This document shows, in pieces, positions 36,719 through 46,349 of a stretch of DNA of 64,000 bases (the first letter of the stretch is position 1; each line of letters begins with the position of its first letter). The position numbers were made by a program, and so were the translations under genes. The stretch is from Dyadobacter sp. LHD-138 (GTDB taxonomy: Bacteria > Bacteroidota > Bacteroidia > Cytophagales > Spirosomataceae). The notes under the pieces are model-generated. The model made no database searches. It was not told the DNA's origin and saw only the letters and a program-made list of their open reading frames with translations. The stretch lies in the NCBI RefSeq assembly GCF_030929615.1, contig NZ_JAVFVU010000018.1, forward strand, positions 1 to 64,000, read 5' to 3'.

Positions 36719-38356
36719 ATGAAAGCATCCATTTGGCTTATGGCTCAGGATAACATCCAGGATAATTTATTAATTGTTATCTCGCTCCTTTTTGTTGTTT
36801 CCATGCTTACCATGCTGAGCGAAAAATTGCGGATATCCTATCCGATTTTTTTAGTTATCGCCGGTTTGCTGATCAGTTTTATTCCCGGGATTCCACATAT
36901 TGGTCTTGAACCCGACTGGGTTTTCCTGCTATTTCTTCCTCCACTTTTATATTTCGCGGCCTGGAATACGTCCTGGAAAGATTTTTGGGGACTTAAACGG
37001 CCGATCGGGCTTCTGGCGATTGGATTGGTTGTGATGACGGCAACGGCTGTTGCGTTTCTTTCCAATGCCATGATACCGGATTTTACACTGGCCATGGGTT
37101 TTGTTTTAGGTGGGATTATTTCTCCGCCTGACGCTGTGGCGGCAACATCGGTTTTACAGGGGTTGAAAATTCCGAAACGGGTTGTAACCATTCTGGAAGG
37201 GGAGAGTCTGGTCAATGATGCGTCCTCGCTGATCGTTTTCCGGGTTGCGCTGACTACCGTATTGACGGGACAATTTGTTTTCTGGAAAGCCGGGGTTGAT
37301 TTTTTTGTCGTAGCGATCATGGGGGTTCTCATTGGGCTGGCCATTGCCCATGTGTTGTACCTGGTTCACCGGTTTTTCCCCACCACTTCCAGTATTGATA
37401 CGGCCTTAACCTTTATCAGCCCCTATTTAATGTACATCGGTGCTGAACATTTTCACTATTCAGGTGTTTTGGCAACGGTAAGCGGCGGGTTATTTCTCAG
37501 TTATCGTTCGCATGAAATACTTACCTACAATTCCCGGATGCAGTCGCGTTATGTTTGGGAAACTGTTGTGTTTCTTTTGAATGGTATCGTCTTCATTCTG
37601 ATTGGTTTACAATTGCCGGAAATCATCAACGGCCTTGGCCAGAATTCAATTGGTTCGGCCATTACCTATGCGGTCGTGATCAGTATCGTAACCATTTTAA
37701 TCCGTATTTTCTGGGTTTTCCCAAGTACTTATCTGCCACGTATTTTAAGTAAACGTATCCGTGAAAGTGAGCCTCGAGTTAGCTGGAGACCGGTTTTTAT
37801 TGTGGCATGGAGCGGGATGCGTGGTGTGGTTTCTTTGGCGTCGGGCTTGGCGGTGCCATTAACTTTAACCGATACGACGACGGCATTTCCACAACGGAAC
37901 ATGATCCTTTTTATCACGTTTGTTGTCATACTGTTTACACTGGTTTTGCAGGGTTTAAGTTTGCCTTTTTTGATCAAATGGCTGAAAATTAGTGATGATG
38001 GCGGCGATACCGAAGAGCAGGAAGTGGCTGTTCGCCTTCGTCTGGCAACGGCGAGCCTGGACCATATGCAGTCGATGTATAGCGATGAAGTTGAGGCCAT
38101 AGACGCTTTCAGCCGCCTCCGCGACCGCTATGAACGTATGATTGAGAATGCCAACGGGAAGCTTCTGGAGAAAGAAACGAAAAGTTCAAGTGCTGATTTT
38201 CTGCCCAAGTACCGGAGTATGCTGGTTGAAATTGTTTACATCAAGCGCGAAGAGCTTCAAAAGTTAAGACGGGAGCGCATTTATTCCGATGAGATATTAA
38301 GGGCCAGGGAGAGAGAGCTGGATCTGGAAGAGGCGCGTTTGCGTGATTCACCCTGA
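36719..38356 (+). CDS. Na+/H+ antiporter, CPA1 family
   Basis: A 545-residue antiporter with about 12 membrane helices (residues 15-420) and a charged cytoplasmic tail. The ion-binding region shows GGIISPPDAVAATS and EGESLVNDASSLIVFR (the ND motif Asp), with the later RMRGVVSLA-like WSGMRGVVSLASGLAVP helix containing the conserved Arg. It exchanges Na+ or K+ for H+ in pH and salt homeostasis. The tail (about 430-545) is helical and Arg/Glu-rich. Confidence 0.92.
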   Translation: MKASIWLMAQDNIQDNLLIVISLLFVVSMLTMLSEKLRISYPIFLVIAGLLISFIPGIPHIGLEPDWVFLLFLPPLLYFAAWNTSWKDFWGLKRPIGLLAIGLVVMTATAVAFLSNAMIPDFTLAMGFVLGGIISPPDAVAATSVLQGLKIPKRVVTILEGESLVNDASSLIVFRVALTTVLTGQFVFWKAGVDFFVVAIMGVLIGLAIAHVLYLVHRFFPTTSSIDTALTFISPYLMYIGAEHFHYSGVLATVSGGLFLSYRSHEILTYNSRMQSRYVWETVVFLLNGIVFILIGLQLPEIINGLGQNSIGSAITYAVVISIVTILIRIFWVFPSTYLPRILSKRIRESEPRVSWRPVFIVAWSGMRGVVSLASGLAVPLTLTDTTTAFPQRNMILFITFVVILFTLVLQGLSLPFLIKWLKISDDGGDTEEQEVAVRLRLATASLDHMQSMYSDEVEAIDAFSRLRDRYERMIENANGKLLEKETKSSSADFLPKYRSMLVEIVYIKREELQKLRRERIYSDEILRARERELDLEEARLRDSP

Positions 38357-38360
38357 AATG

Positions 38361-38394
38361 AAAAGCCTTCAAAATCGACATTTTGAAGGCTTTT
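38361..38394. terminator. Bidirectional terminator
   Basis: A perfect 15-bp stem (38361-38375 with 38380-38394) around CGAC, with A and T runs at the ends. It separates the convergent antiporter and subtilase genes. Confidence 0.9.
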
Positions 38395-38419
38395 TTAGCG
38401 TATTGGAATCAGGTTATTA

Positions 38420-39946
38420 TTAATTCCACTGGACTTCCACGGCGTAATCTTTCAAATCAATTGTCGTGAAATGTTCGCCATTTTGTCGTCTTAACGATAT
38501 TTTGCCATTTTGAACTTTTGCAGTTTGCTGTGACAATACGTCCTTGCTATTTTTCTTTCTGTAAATGGCCACGAGGTTTTCATCCGTCGTAACATCCACC
38601 TCGCAGTTACGACCTTTGGCCGTGATCAGCTTTGAATAATTTGGAAGGTATGGTGCTTTGGCCAGTGCCAGTGCACGAGAAGCCAGTGGCACGCCGTAGC
38701 CCACAAAATTATTTCCGTAAGGATATAAATGTGCCGATTTTTCGATCAGCTCAATCAGTTCTTTGTTGTTAAGTTTTGGATTTGCCTGCATCAGACAAGC
38801 CGCAAAACCGGTGATAACGGGTGCGGAAAGCGATGTCCCGTACAGGGAAAAACAGGAAACGTTGGGCTTGACATAGGATAAAAATTCGGGTCCGACACTG
38901 CTGTAACCGATCCGGTTCCATAGTTTTGCATTGGTTGCGCCAATGGAAAGCACACCCTGGGCATCAGCAGGAGCAGAGATAATGCCCCAGCTCTTGTCCT
39001 CGCCTTCGTTACCGGCGGAAACAACGATCATGATTCCTTTTCTATCGGAGGCGATTTGCGCAGCACGGGTAATTGCACTGGTTTTTCCGTCCATTTGGGA
39101 GGGTTTGTAGTTTTCTTTCGGGTCAGAGAAGCCTTTGGCATAACCCAGTGAAGTATTGATCAAACGAACGCCAAGGCTGTCCATCCACTCCATTGCGGCG
39201 ATCCAGTTATCTTCCTCGCCACGCCATTCACGCAGGGAATAATCGGTACGCGCCAGATAAAATTTGGAATTTAATGCCAAACCGTACTGCATCTGATCCT
39301 GGTTGTCAATCCCCGAAATGGCAGATAATACCTCCGTTCCATGCATATCCGAAAATGACTCGGCCGTGCTGAAAAGCATATTGCCTGGTCTGCCCGGTTT
39401 TACATAGTCATGAATGCCTAAAATTCTTTTGTTAGCAAAAATATGCTGAAGTGCGAGTGAAGAATCAGCTCCGTAAAAACCCGCGTCAATAACGCCGATT
39501 GTAACATCTTTTCCATTAATACCGGCTTTTTGGAACGCATTGGCCTGAACCTGCGACATCACCTGCGCCATCTGCGCTTTCTCGGTCGGCCTGGTTTGTG
39601 CAATGAAAAAACCTGAGGTCATCGGAATTACTTCCTTAACGAAATTCAGCTGGCGAACCTTTTCCGCCTGGTCATAATTCATTACCGCAGAAACTGCATT
39701 GAGCCATTTGGAGCGGTTGACGATGTTTACCGAATTTTCCTTAAGTTGTTTCTGGTAATCTTCACGAACGGGCAGGTCGGTGTCATCTGAGGAAGGATTG
39801 CCAAATTTCTGACGGTTTTCCAGCGTTGTCTGTGAAACGGCGGGGGCATTGGATGAATTTTTATCTTTCAGATATATCCAGTACTTAGGCTGCGCAGAAA
39901 GCAAGGCGGGGATACATAAAAACGCCAGTAAAAAAAATCGCTTCAT
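38420..39946 (-). CDS. Exported S8-family (subtilisin-like) serine peptidase
   Basis: A 508-residue exported protease. A signal peptide (residues 1-18) and an inhibitor-like propeptide precede the catalytic domain. The triad lies in GVIDAGFYGAD (Asp), MHGTEVLSAISG (His) and YGTSLSAPVITG (Ser); INTSLGYA and VSAGNEGE supply the substrate cleft and oxyanion Asn. The tail is a short beta domain (residues 440-508) that is not a canonical T9SS sorting domain. Surface or periplasmic proteolysis is likely. Confidence 0.92.
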   Translation of the reverse strand: MKRFFLLAFLCIPALLSAQPKYWIYLKDKNSSNAPAVSQTTLENRQKFGNPSSDDTDLPVREDYQKQLKENSVNIVNRSKWLNAVSAVMNYDQAEKVRQLNFVKEVIPMTSGFFIAQTRPTEKAQMAQVMSQVQANAFQKAGINGKDVTIGVIDAGFYGADSSLALQHIFANKRILGIHDYVKPGRPGNMLFSTAESFSDMHGTEVLSAISGIDNQDQMQYGLALNSKFYLARTDYSLREWRGEEDNWIAAMEWMDSLGVRLINTSLGYAKGFSDPKENYKPSQMDGKTSAITRAAQIASDRKGIMIVVSAGNEGEDKSWGIISAPADAQGVLSIGATNAKLWNRIGYSSVGPEFLSYVKPNVSCFSLYGTSLSAPVITGFAACLMQANPKLNNKELIELIEKSAHLYPYGNNFVGYGVPLASRALALAKAPYLPNYSKLITAKGRNCEVDVTTDENLVAIYRKKNSKDVLSQQTAKVQNGKISLRRQNGEHFTTIDLKDYAVEVQWN

Positions 39947-40047
39947 CGAATATTTAAAATTTGGTAGGAATCCTGCTTTTGAAACTACTTAATAATTTTG
40001 TGTTCAGAAAATCGTAGACTTTCTGAACTTTCTAACGTACAACTTCC

Positions 40048-40074
40048 CTTCTTTATGATATAATATTAAAGAAG
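40048..40074. promoter_or_regulatory. Operator-like inverted repeat
   Basis: CTTCTTTA (40048-40055) and TAAAGAAG (40067-40074) form 8-base arms around an AT-rich centre, 50 bases before the aminopeptidase start. It may be a regulator site or part of a promoter. Confidence 0.3.
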
Positions 40075-40123
40075 TAAAACGTAATTTTACAAATTTAATT
40101 ACCAGTTACAAAACTTAGATTTT

Positions 40124-41413
40124 ATGCGTTATTCGTCCATAGATAAAAATCTCTTTGTTGAAAACCGACGCCGGCTTGCCGGTTTGCTGACACTCAAATC
40201 ATTGGCTATTTTAAATTCCAACGATATTATGCCGACGAATGCGGACGGTTCAATGGGTTTTTGTCAGAACACGGACCTTTTTTATTTAACGGGCGTTGAT
40301 CAGGAAGAAACAATATTATTAATCTCTCCACAGCACCCGGATGAGAAGCTCAGAGAGGTATTGTTTGTCCGTGAAACCAACGAGCTGATTGCGGTGTGGG
40401 AGGGTGAAAAGTTATCCAAAGAACAAGCGCGTGACGTTTCCGGTATTCAGACGGTTTACTGGACGCACCAATACGAAACGGTTTTCCGAAACATCGTTTT
40501 TGAGGCCGAAAATGTATATCTCAATACCAATGAACACACCCGGAACGACTCACCGGTGATCACCCGCGACACACGTTTTATTGCAGATTTCAAAGAAAAG
40601 TATCCACTGCACCAACTAGCGAGACTAGCACCGCTGATGCACCAGCTCCGGGCGGTGAAGCAGCCTCAGGAAATTGCTTTGATGCAAAAGGCCTGCGATA
40701 TTACAAAACTGGGCTTCGAACGGTTGCTCAAATTTGTAAAACCCGGCGTGCAGGAATTTGAGATTGAAGCCGAATTACTGCATGAATTTGTCAGAAACCG
40801 TTCCAGAGGATTTGCTTACCAGCCCATTATAGCGTCCGGAGCCAATGCCTGCGTATTGCACTATATCCAGAATGACAAACCTTGTCAGGATGGTGATGTG
40901 ATATTGCTGGATGTAGCAGCCGAATATGCCAATTATGGCTCGGATCTTTCCAGGAGTATTCCCGTGAATGGCCGTTTTACAAAAAGGCAGCGGGACGTTT
41001 ATGATGCTGTCCTGAGGGTTTTTAAAGCATCCAAAAGCATGTTGGTGACCGGTGGTCTTTGGGATGAATATCATGTGGAAGTGGGCAAGATCATGGAAAG
41101 TGAGTTGCTGGGGCTGGGTTTAATTACCAAACATGATATTGAAAAACAGGATCCGGAGTTACCCGCGTACAAGAAGTATTTTCCGCATGGAAATTCTCAT
41201 TTCCTCGGGCTTGATATCCACGATGTAGGCAATAAGTATCGCCGCTTTGAGCCGGGTATGGTGTTTACCTGCGAACCGGGAATTTATATTCGTGAAGAAG
41301 GGTTGGGGATAAGACTGGAAAATAATATTCTGATCACCGCAGATGGCAATATTGACCTGATGGGACACATACCGATCGAAGCCGAAGAAATTGAAGAATT
41401 GATGAATACGTAA
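40124..41413 (+). CDS. pepP: Xaa-Pro aminopeptidase (M24B)
   Basis: A 429-residue aminopeptidase P, which removes an N-terminal residue preceding proline. The N-terminal AMP_N domain covers about residues 1-165, followed by the pita-bread domain. The dinuclear metal ligands appear as LLDVAAEYANYGSDLSRS (two Asp), HGNSHFLGLDIHD (His), CEPGIYI (Glu) and LENNILIT (Glu). Length is normal. It is likely cytoplasmic. Confidence 0.92.
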   Translation: MRYSSIDKNLFVENRRRLAGLLTLKSLAILNSNDIMPTNADGSMGFCQNTDLFYLTGVDQEETILLISPQHPDEKLREVLFVRETNELIAVWEGEKLSKEQARDVSGIQTVYWTHQYETVFRNIVFEAENVYLNTNEHTRNDSPVITRDTRFIADFKEKYPLHQLARLAPLMHQLRAVKQPQEIALMQKACDITKLGFERLLKFVKPGVQEFEIEAELLHEFVRNRSRGFAYQPIIASGANACVLHYIQNDKPCQDGDVILLDVAAEYANYGSDLSRSIPVNGRFTKRQRDVYDAVLRVFKASKSMLVTGGLWDEYHVEVGKIMESELLGLGLITKHDIEKQDPELPAYKKYFPHGNSHFLGLDIHDVGNKYRRFEPGMVFTCEPGIYIREEGLGIRLENNILITADGNIDLMGHIPIEAEEIEELMNT

Positions 41414-41439
41414 TAATATTTAAATTTGAAGGTTATTAG

Positions 41440-41470
41440 AGCCGGGAGATTTTATACTCTTCCGGCTTTT
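41440..41470 (+). terminator. Terminator after pepP
   Basis: AGCCGGGAGA (41440-41449) pairs with TCTTCCGGCT (41458-41467) with one wobble, followed by TTTT. The mgtC-like start follows 30 bases later. Confidence 0.6.
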
Positions 41471-41499
41471 CATTCAATAAATGCATGATTTAATAGCTG

Positions 41500-42129
41500 A
41501 TGGAATTTCATACCGAAGACCTTTACAAGCTGCTTTTTTCTTTTCTTCTCGGGGCCATTATTGGTGCCGAAAGAGAATATCGTAGCAAGTCTGCCGGGTT
41601 GAGGACGATGATTTTAATTGCAGTCGGTTCCACACTTTTCACGCTGGTATCCGTCAGGATGAGTGGAGACGCCGGGCGTATTGCAGCCAATATTGTAACG
41701 GGGATAGGGTTCATTGGCGCAGGAATTATATTCCGTGAGAACAACCGGGTGGTAGGGATTACAACGGCTGCGATTGTCTGGGTAACGGCAGCGTTGGGCA
41801 TGTCCATTGGCGCGGGATATTATTTGGTTGCACTGTACTCATTTTTAATAGCGGGAATGTCTCTTGTCGTATTGACACCCATTCAGCAGTGGATCCGCAA
41901 CAAGAATCAGATCAAGAGCTACCGGTTGATGTGCATTTATCAGAAAAGAACATTAAAAGATTATGAAGGACTTTTCAAGAGTTTTGGGCTGACCGTTTTA
42001 GGCGCAGAGCAGAATCGTTCCGGAAGTCATATTACGGGTAGTTGGTTGTTACAGGGATCTCAGGAAATGCACGGAAAATTAACCGAGTATCTTTTGGAGG
42101 ATAAAGATATTGTAGAATTTGATTTTTAG
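41500..42129 (+). CDS. MgtC/SapB family membrane protein
   Basis: A 209-residue protein. The N-terminal 130 residues carry four to five membrane segments and the MgtC motifs GAIIGAEREYRSKSAGLRT and GIGFIGAGIIF. A C-terminal soluble domain (about 140-209) follows. MgtC proteins modulate membrane energetics and aid growth at low magnesium; the general molecular role is unsettled. It lies just upstream of the ebo genes but has no known link to them. Confidence 0.9.
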   Translation: MEFHTEDLYKLLFSFLLGAIIGAEREYRSKSAGLRTMILIAVGSTLFTLVSVRMSGDAGRIAANIVTGIGFIGAGIIFRENNRVVGITTAAIVWVTAALGMSIGAGYYLVALYSFLIAGMSLVVLTPIQQWIRNKNQIKSYRLMCIYQKRTLKDYEGLFKSFGLTVLGAEQNRSGSHITGSWLLQGSQEMHGKLTEYLLEDKDIVEFDF

Positions 42130-42324
42130 TAACTATTGGTTGCTGAATTGAAGTGTATTTTTAATGCCCGTATATAAAGTGATATAAATCAGGAAATAAA
42201 TAACGTTTTCGATAAACCAGTGTTCATAAATTAGTGTTTAAAAAATACAAAACCATAAACCCAGTTTCCTAAAACAATTTAAGGCAAAAATTTGTGTTAA
42301 ATTGAGTCCATTTTTTGAATCATT

Positions 42325-43209
42325 ATGTCCTACTTAATAAATACAACGCTCTGGGAGGTTATCAGCCAGAATGTATCCGAAACAGAAGCAGATTGGCTGA
42401 CGCAGAAAGGAAACGGTTCGCCCATTGCGTTAATGACGGCCTTTGTGGCTTCTCCCAGATTTTTACCAAAGAAAATTGTCAATATTGAACTGGCTCAGGA
42501 GCAATCACTGAGTGAAATCGTTCCTGGTTTTTCCGTGAATGGATGGAGTTTGGTGCGGGTAGCCCGGGTTTGGCTGCTCACAAAGATGAATGGTTCGGAT
42601 CAGGCTATTTATGTCAAAAATATTGAAACGCTTTTTGATACGGCGGAGATGAACGAGCTGGTAGCACTTTATTCGGCGCTCCCTGTGCTGGATTTTCCGG
42701 AGCAGTGGCTGTTCAGGGCTACGGATGCCGTTCGTTCCAATATGGGTTTTGTATTTGATGCGATTGCGCTGCACAACCCTTATCCTGCCAGGTATTTCAG
42801 CGAGCTGGCCTGGAACCAACTGGTGATGAAAACGATTTTCAATGATAAACCCGTCCATTTTATTACAGGATTAGAAGAAAGGCAGAACGAAAAACTGGCA
42901 CTTATTCTTTCTGATTTTGCACATGAACGCTGGGCTGCCGGTCGTTCGGTAGCGCCCAATGTATGGCGTTTGGTGAGTAAATATATGAACGACACGCTTT
43001 TAGCTGACGTGGCGCATTTGTTTCATACACCGCATCTTTACAATCACGAGGCTGCGGCTTTGGTGTGTTTTGATTCAGAATATGCGCCAGCAAAAACACT
43101 ATTATCAGGTTATCCTGAATTTGAAAAATCGATTACAGAAGGGGCCCTGACCTGGTCCAATCTTGAATTTACTGACTTAAATACTTATGTGCCAACATTG
43201 CAAAGATAG
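42325..43209 (+). CDS. eboA: EboA, first protein of the ebo metabolite cluster
   Basis: A 294-residue helical protein. The core (ARVWLLTKM, LFDTAEMNELVALYSALPVL, RSNMGFVFDAIALHNPYP, ELAWNQLVMKTIFNDKPVH, FAHERWAAGRSV) matches the EboA domain described in Bacteroidota, cyanobacteria and eustigmatophyte plastids. Biochemical function is unknown. It overlaps eboB by 23 bases, and a complete ebo set follows. A role in moving a secondary-metabolite precursor across the inner membrane has been proposed for the cluster. Confidence 0.92.
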   Translation: MSYLINTTLWEVISQNVSETEADWLTQKGNGSPIALMTAFVASPRFLPKKIVNIELAQEQSLSEIVPGFSVNGWSLVRVARVWLLTKMNGSDQAIYVKNIETLFDTAEMNELVALYSALPVLDFPEQWLFRATDAVRSNMGFVFDAIALHNPYPARYFSELAWNQLVMKTIFNDKPVHFITGLEERQNEKLALILSDFAHERWAAGRSVAPNVWRLVSKYMNDTLLADVAHLFHTPHLYNHEAAALVCFDSEYAPAKTLLSGYPEFEKSITEGALTWSNLEFTDLNTYVPTLQR

Positions 43210-44218
43210 TAGCGCGCCCAATCCATCACATTTTGAAGGGGGCGACGGACTGGCAAATTCTCCTGCTCATATTGACATGGCATGGAGTGAATACAATGAA
43301 CTGATTAAGGGAATGCGTTTTTTTGACCCGCATATCCACATGGTTTCACGTACTACAGACGATTATCAGGCCATGCGTCAGGCGGGTATCGTTGCTTTGA
43401 TCGAGCCTTCGTTCTGGGTTGGACAACCGCGTACCGGACTTTCAAGCTTTAAAGATTATTACAGCAGCCTGGTAGGGTGGGAGCGTTTCCGTTCTTCTCA
43501 GTTTGGGATCAAACATTATTGCACCATGGGTTTAAATTCCCGTGAGGCCAATAACGAACCGCTTGCGGAGCAGGTGATGGAAATTTTGCCATTATATATT
43601 TACAAGGAAGGTGTTGTTGGTATCGGTGAAATCGGTTTTGATGACCAGACACCAGCGGAGGAAAAGTATTATCGCCTGCAGTTGGAACTGGCCAAAGAAG
43701 CAAAACTTCCCGTACAGATTCATACCCCGCACCGGGATAAAAAACGTGGAACGGAACGCAGCATGGCTATTGCCCTGGAGCATGGCCTGGATCCGTCCTG
43801 GGTTACTGTCGACCATAATAATGAAGAAACGGTTAAGAGCGTGCTGGATCAGGGCTTTTATGCGGCTTTTACCATTTATCCGTTTACAAAAATGGGTAAT
43901 GAACGTATGGTAAAAGTGGTTGAACAATACGGACCGGAGCGTATTATGGTTAATTCGGCGGCTGACTGGGGGATTTCTGATCCGCTTGCACTTCCGAAAA
44001 CCGCTGCGCTGATGAAAATGAGAGGTATTTCCGATGAAACGATTCGTATGGTAACGTATCAGAATGCGATTGATGCATTTGGGAAAAGCGGACAAATTGA
44101 TGTTTCCGATTTTGAAAGCGGACTCTCTGTTGAAAAAACAGAAAAATTTCATGGTAATTCAATCTTACGCGGAGGACAGCAACCTGACGTTGCCAAAGAT
44201 TCCCTGGTAATCCAATAG
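43187..44218 (+). CDS. eboB: EboB, TatD-like metal-dependent hydrolase
   Basis: A 343-residue amidohydrolase-fold protein. Metal-site candidates are HIH in FFDPHIHM, Glu in GEIGFDD, His in QIHTPHR, His in VDHNNEE and Asp in NSAADWG, the order of TatD enzymes. The ATG at 43187 lies inside eboA and encodes a CQHC sequence at residues 2-5; a later in-frame ATG (Met32) would give a normal TatD N-terminus. The substrate is unknown. EboC begins two bases after the stop. Confidence 0.92.
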   Translation: MCQHCKDSSAPNPSHFEGGDGLANSPAHIDMAWSEYNELIKGMRFFDPHIHMVSRTTDDYQAMRQAGIVALIEPSFWVGQPRTGLSSFKDYYSSLVGWERFRSSQFGIKHYCTMGLNSREANNEPLAEQVMEILPLYIYKEGVVGIGEIGFDDQTPAEEKYYRLQLELAKEAKLPVQIHTPHRDKKRGTERSMAIALEHGLDPSWVTVDHNNEETVKSVLDQGFYAAFTIYPFTKMGNERMVKVVEQYGPERIMVNSAADWGISDPLALPKTAALMKMRGISDETIRMVTYQNAIDAFGKSGQIDVSDFESGLSVEKTEKFHGNSILRGGQQPDVAKDSLVIQ

Positions 44219-44220
44219 CA

Positions 44221-45090
44221 GTGAGTACATTAAAACCCTATTTACAATTAACACGGCCAGCCAATCTGGTGACGGCCATTGCCGATATTTTAGCCGGTAT
44301 GGCCATCGCACAGTTTACCTTTTCAGACTTTAATCCGGCATTGCTCGTCATTTCTACGTTGGGGTTATACGGAGGCGGTGTTGTGATGAATGACGTTTTC
44401 GATGCCAAACTGGATGCCGTGGAGAGACCCGAGCGTCCGATCCCGAGTGGAAAAGTATCGTTGCAATCGGCCACGATGCTGGGTATGACGCTGTTGTTTG
44501 CCGGTGTTTTGGCCGCTGCACTTTTCAGTTTCCAAAGCGGGATGATCGCGGTTGTGGTTGCGGCTTTGACGGTGCTTTACAACCGGTTTGCAAAACATCA
44601 TGTCTTTTTCGGACCCTTAACAATGGGGATGTGCCGGGGCGGTAATTTACTGCTGGGTATGAGTGTTTTGCCCGAGTCGTTTCAGCAATGGAGTTTTGTG
44701 GCACTTTTACCGATTGCCTACATCGCGGCGATCACGCTGATCAGTCAGGATGAGGTGCATGGGGGGAAAAGACGCACTTTGTATATCGCCGTTTTTTTAT
44801 ATCTGGTGGTTTTAGCCGCACAGCTTGCCATTGCGCAGTCGCAGGGAAATATTCTTTTTGCACTTCCTTTCGTTCTTTTACATGCCTGGCTTATCGGCCG
44901 GCCTTTGTATAATGCCATTCAAAATCCAATCGGACCGTTGATTGGTAAGGCAGTAAAGGCTGGCGTTTTGTCATTAATTGTAATGAATGCTTCCTGGTGT
45001 GTAGCTTTTGGTTTTTGGCCGATTGCACTGGCAGTGTTGGCTTTATTGCCATTATCAATACTTTTAGCACGCGTTTTCGCGGTAACATAA
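44221..45090 (+). CDS. eboC: EboC, UbiA-like prenyltransferase
   Basis: A 289-residue membrane protein with about eight helices, of the UbiA superfamily. The first Asp-rich motif is NDVFDAKLD (an NDxxDxxxD form), and the second is reduced to SQDEVHGGKR. UbiA enzymes attach an isoprenoid chain to an aromatic acceptor, or relatives use sugar phosphates. The start is GTG 44221. Acceptor and donor are unknown; it is the only integral membrane protein in the cluster. Confidence 0.93.
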   Translation: MSTLKPYLQLTRPANLVTAIADILAGMAIAQFTFSDFNPALLVISTLGLYGGGVVMNDVFDAKLDAVERPERPIPSGKVSLQSATMLGMTLLFAGVLAAALFSFQSGMIAVVVAALTVLYNRFAKHHVFFGPLTMGMCRGGNLLLGMSVLPESFQQWSFVALLPIAYIAAITLISQDEVHGGKRRTLYIAVFLYLVVLAAQLAIAQSQGNILFALPFVLLHAWLIGRPLYNAIQNPIGPLIGKAVKAGVLSLIVMNASWCVAFGFWPIALAVLALLPLSILLARVFAVT

Positions 45091-45117
45091 AATATAAAGA
45101 TATTATTGTTTTTTAAG

Positions 45118-46293
45118 ATGCAAACGATACAACAACGCTTTCAGGTAGAATACAATTATTCTATTTTTTTTACCAATAATCTTTTTGACACAACCAATAC
45201 CCAGCTGAGTGATTTTTTCAGTACTTATGCGGAACAGGGTTTTCAGCGGAAAGTATTGATTGTGGTGGATGGAGGGTTTCTTTCGTATCATCCGGACCTG
45301 GCAGATACGATTAAAAGTTACTTTGTTTCGCAGGTAAAACATATTCAGCTTGCGCAGGATATTATTGTTGTTCCCGGTGGTGAAGCTTCAAAAAATGATC
45401 CGGCCTTGTTCGAAAAACTGGCTCAGGCCGTGGATACTTATGGTATCGACCGTCATTCTTTTGTCATTGGTATCGGGGGCGGAGCGGTTCTGGATTTGGT
45501 TGGTTATGCCGCCGCGGTTTCGCACAGAGGTATTAAACTGATCCGTATCCCAACGACAGTTTTGTCTCAGAACGATTCGGGTGTCGGGGTTAAAAATGGT
45601 ATCAATTTCCATGGCAAGAAAAACTTCCTGGGCACATTTGCACCACCTGTGGCCGTATTTAATGATCTGACTTATCTGAAAACACTGGACGACCGTGACT
45701 GGCGCGCCGGAATTTCAGAAGCCATAAAGGTGGCTTTAATTAAGGATAAAACATTTTTCGAGTGGATCGAAGAAAACGCTCTGGCGCTGGCACAACGGGA
45801 TGAAGTCACGATGTCATACCTGATTCACCGTTGTGCAGAAATGCATACCGAGCATATCGGAAGTGGTGATCCTTTTGAGTTTGGCTCTTCCCGTCCGTTG
45901 GATTTTGGCCACTGGGCAGCACATAAACTGGAATATCTGACTGATTTTGAAGTGCGCCACGGAGAAGCCGTTGCGATCGGTATTGCACTCGACTGCGTTT
46001 ATGCAAACAAAATCGGGATGCTTTCGGATGCGGATCTGGAAAGAATTTATAACATACTGGTTAAGCTGGGTTTTGAATTATATCATGCCAAACTGGCTGA
46101 AAACGATAAAATTAATCTGCGCAATGGTTTACAGGAATTCCGTGAACATTTGGGCGGTCGTCTGACCATTATGCTTTTGGAAAAAATAGGAAAAGGAGTG
46201 GAAGTGCATGAAATGGATGCCGATATCATCGCTGAATCGGTGGACATTCTTGAAAGATATATTTCAGAAAGAAAGGTTTTGACCGAAGGTTAA
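45118..46293 (+). CDS. eboD: EboD, 3-dehydroquinate synthase-like sugar-phosphate cyclase
   Basis: A 391-residue protein of the DHQ synthase fold. It has an NAD-binding GIGGGAVLDLVGYAAA and metal-ligand residues in GISEAIK (Glu), DFGHWAAHKLE (His) and RHGEAVAIG (His). The family cyclises seven-carbon sugar phosphates; the ebo version is distinct from the shikimate-pathway AroB. I use ATG 45118; the TTG at 45106 would add four residues. It follows eboC by 27 bases. Confidence 0.92.
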   Translation: MQTIQQRFQVEYNYSIFFTNNLFDTTNTQLSDFFSTYAEQGFQRKVLIVVDGGFLSYHPDLADTIKSYFVSQVKHIQLAQDIIVVPGGEASKNDPALFEKLAQAVDTYGIDRHSFVIGIGGGAVLDLVGYAAAVSHRGIKLIRIPTTVLSQNDSGVGVKNGINFHGKKNFLGTFAPPVAVFNDLTYLKTLDDRDWRAGISEAIKVALIKDKTFFEWIEENALALAQRDEVTMSYLIHRCAEMHTEHIGSGDPFEFGSSRPLDFGHWAAHKLEYLTDFEVRHGEAVAIGIALDCVYANKIGMLSDADLERIYNILVKLGFELYHAKLAENDKINLRNGLQEFREHLGGRLTIMLLEKIGKGVEVHEMDADIIAESVDILERYISERKVLTEG

Positions 46294-46349
46294 GATGTTT
46301 TGAATGAAGTATCGTTTAATAAATTCCTAAACCAGATTTTCCGCGCATC

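Noticed and set aside
41500..42129. MgtC as part of the ebo cluster
   Set aside because: It is close and on the same strand, but 195 bases separate it from eboA and MgtC is not a known ebo component.
43592..44152. A 186-codon minus-strand open frame
   Set aside because: It is antisense to eboB, which is clearly real by its TatD metal motifs.
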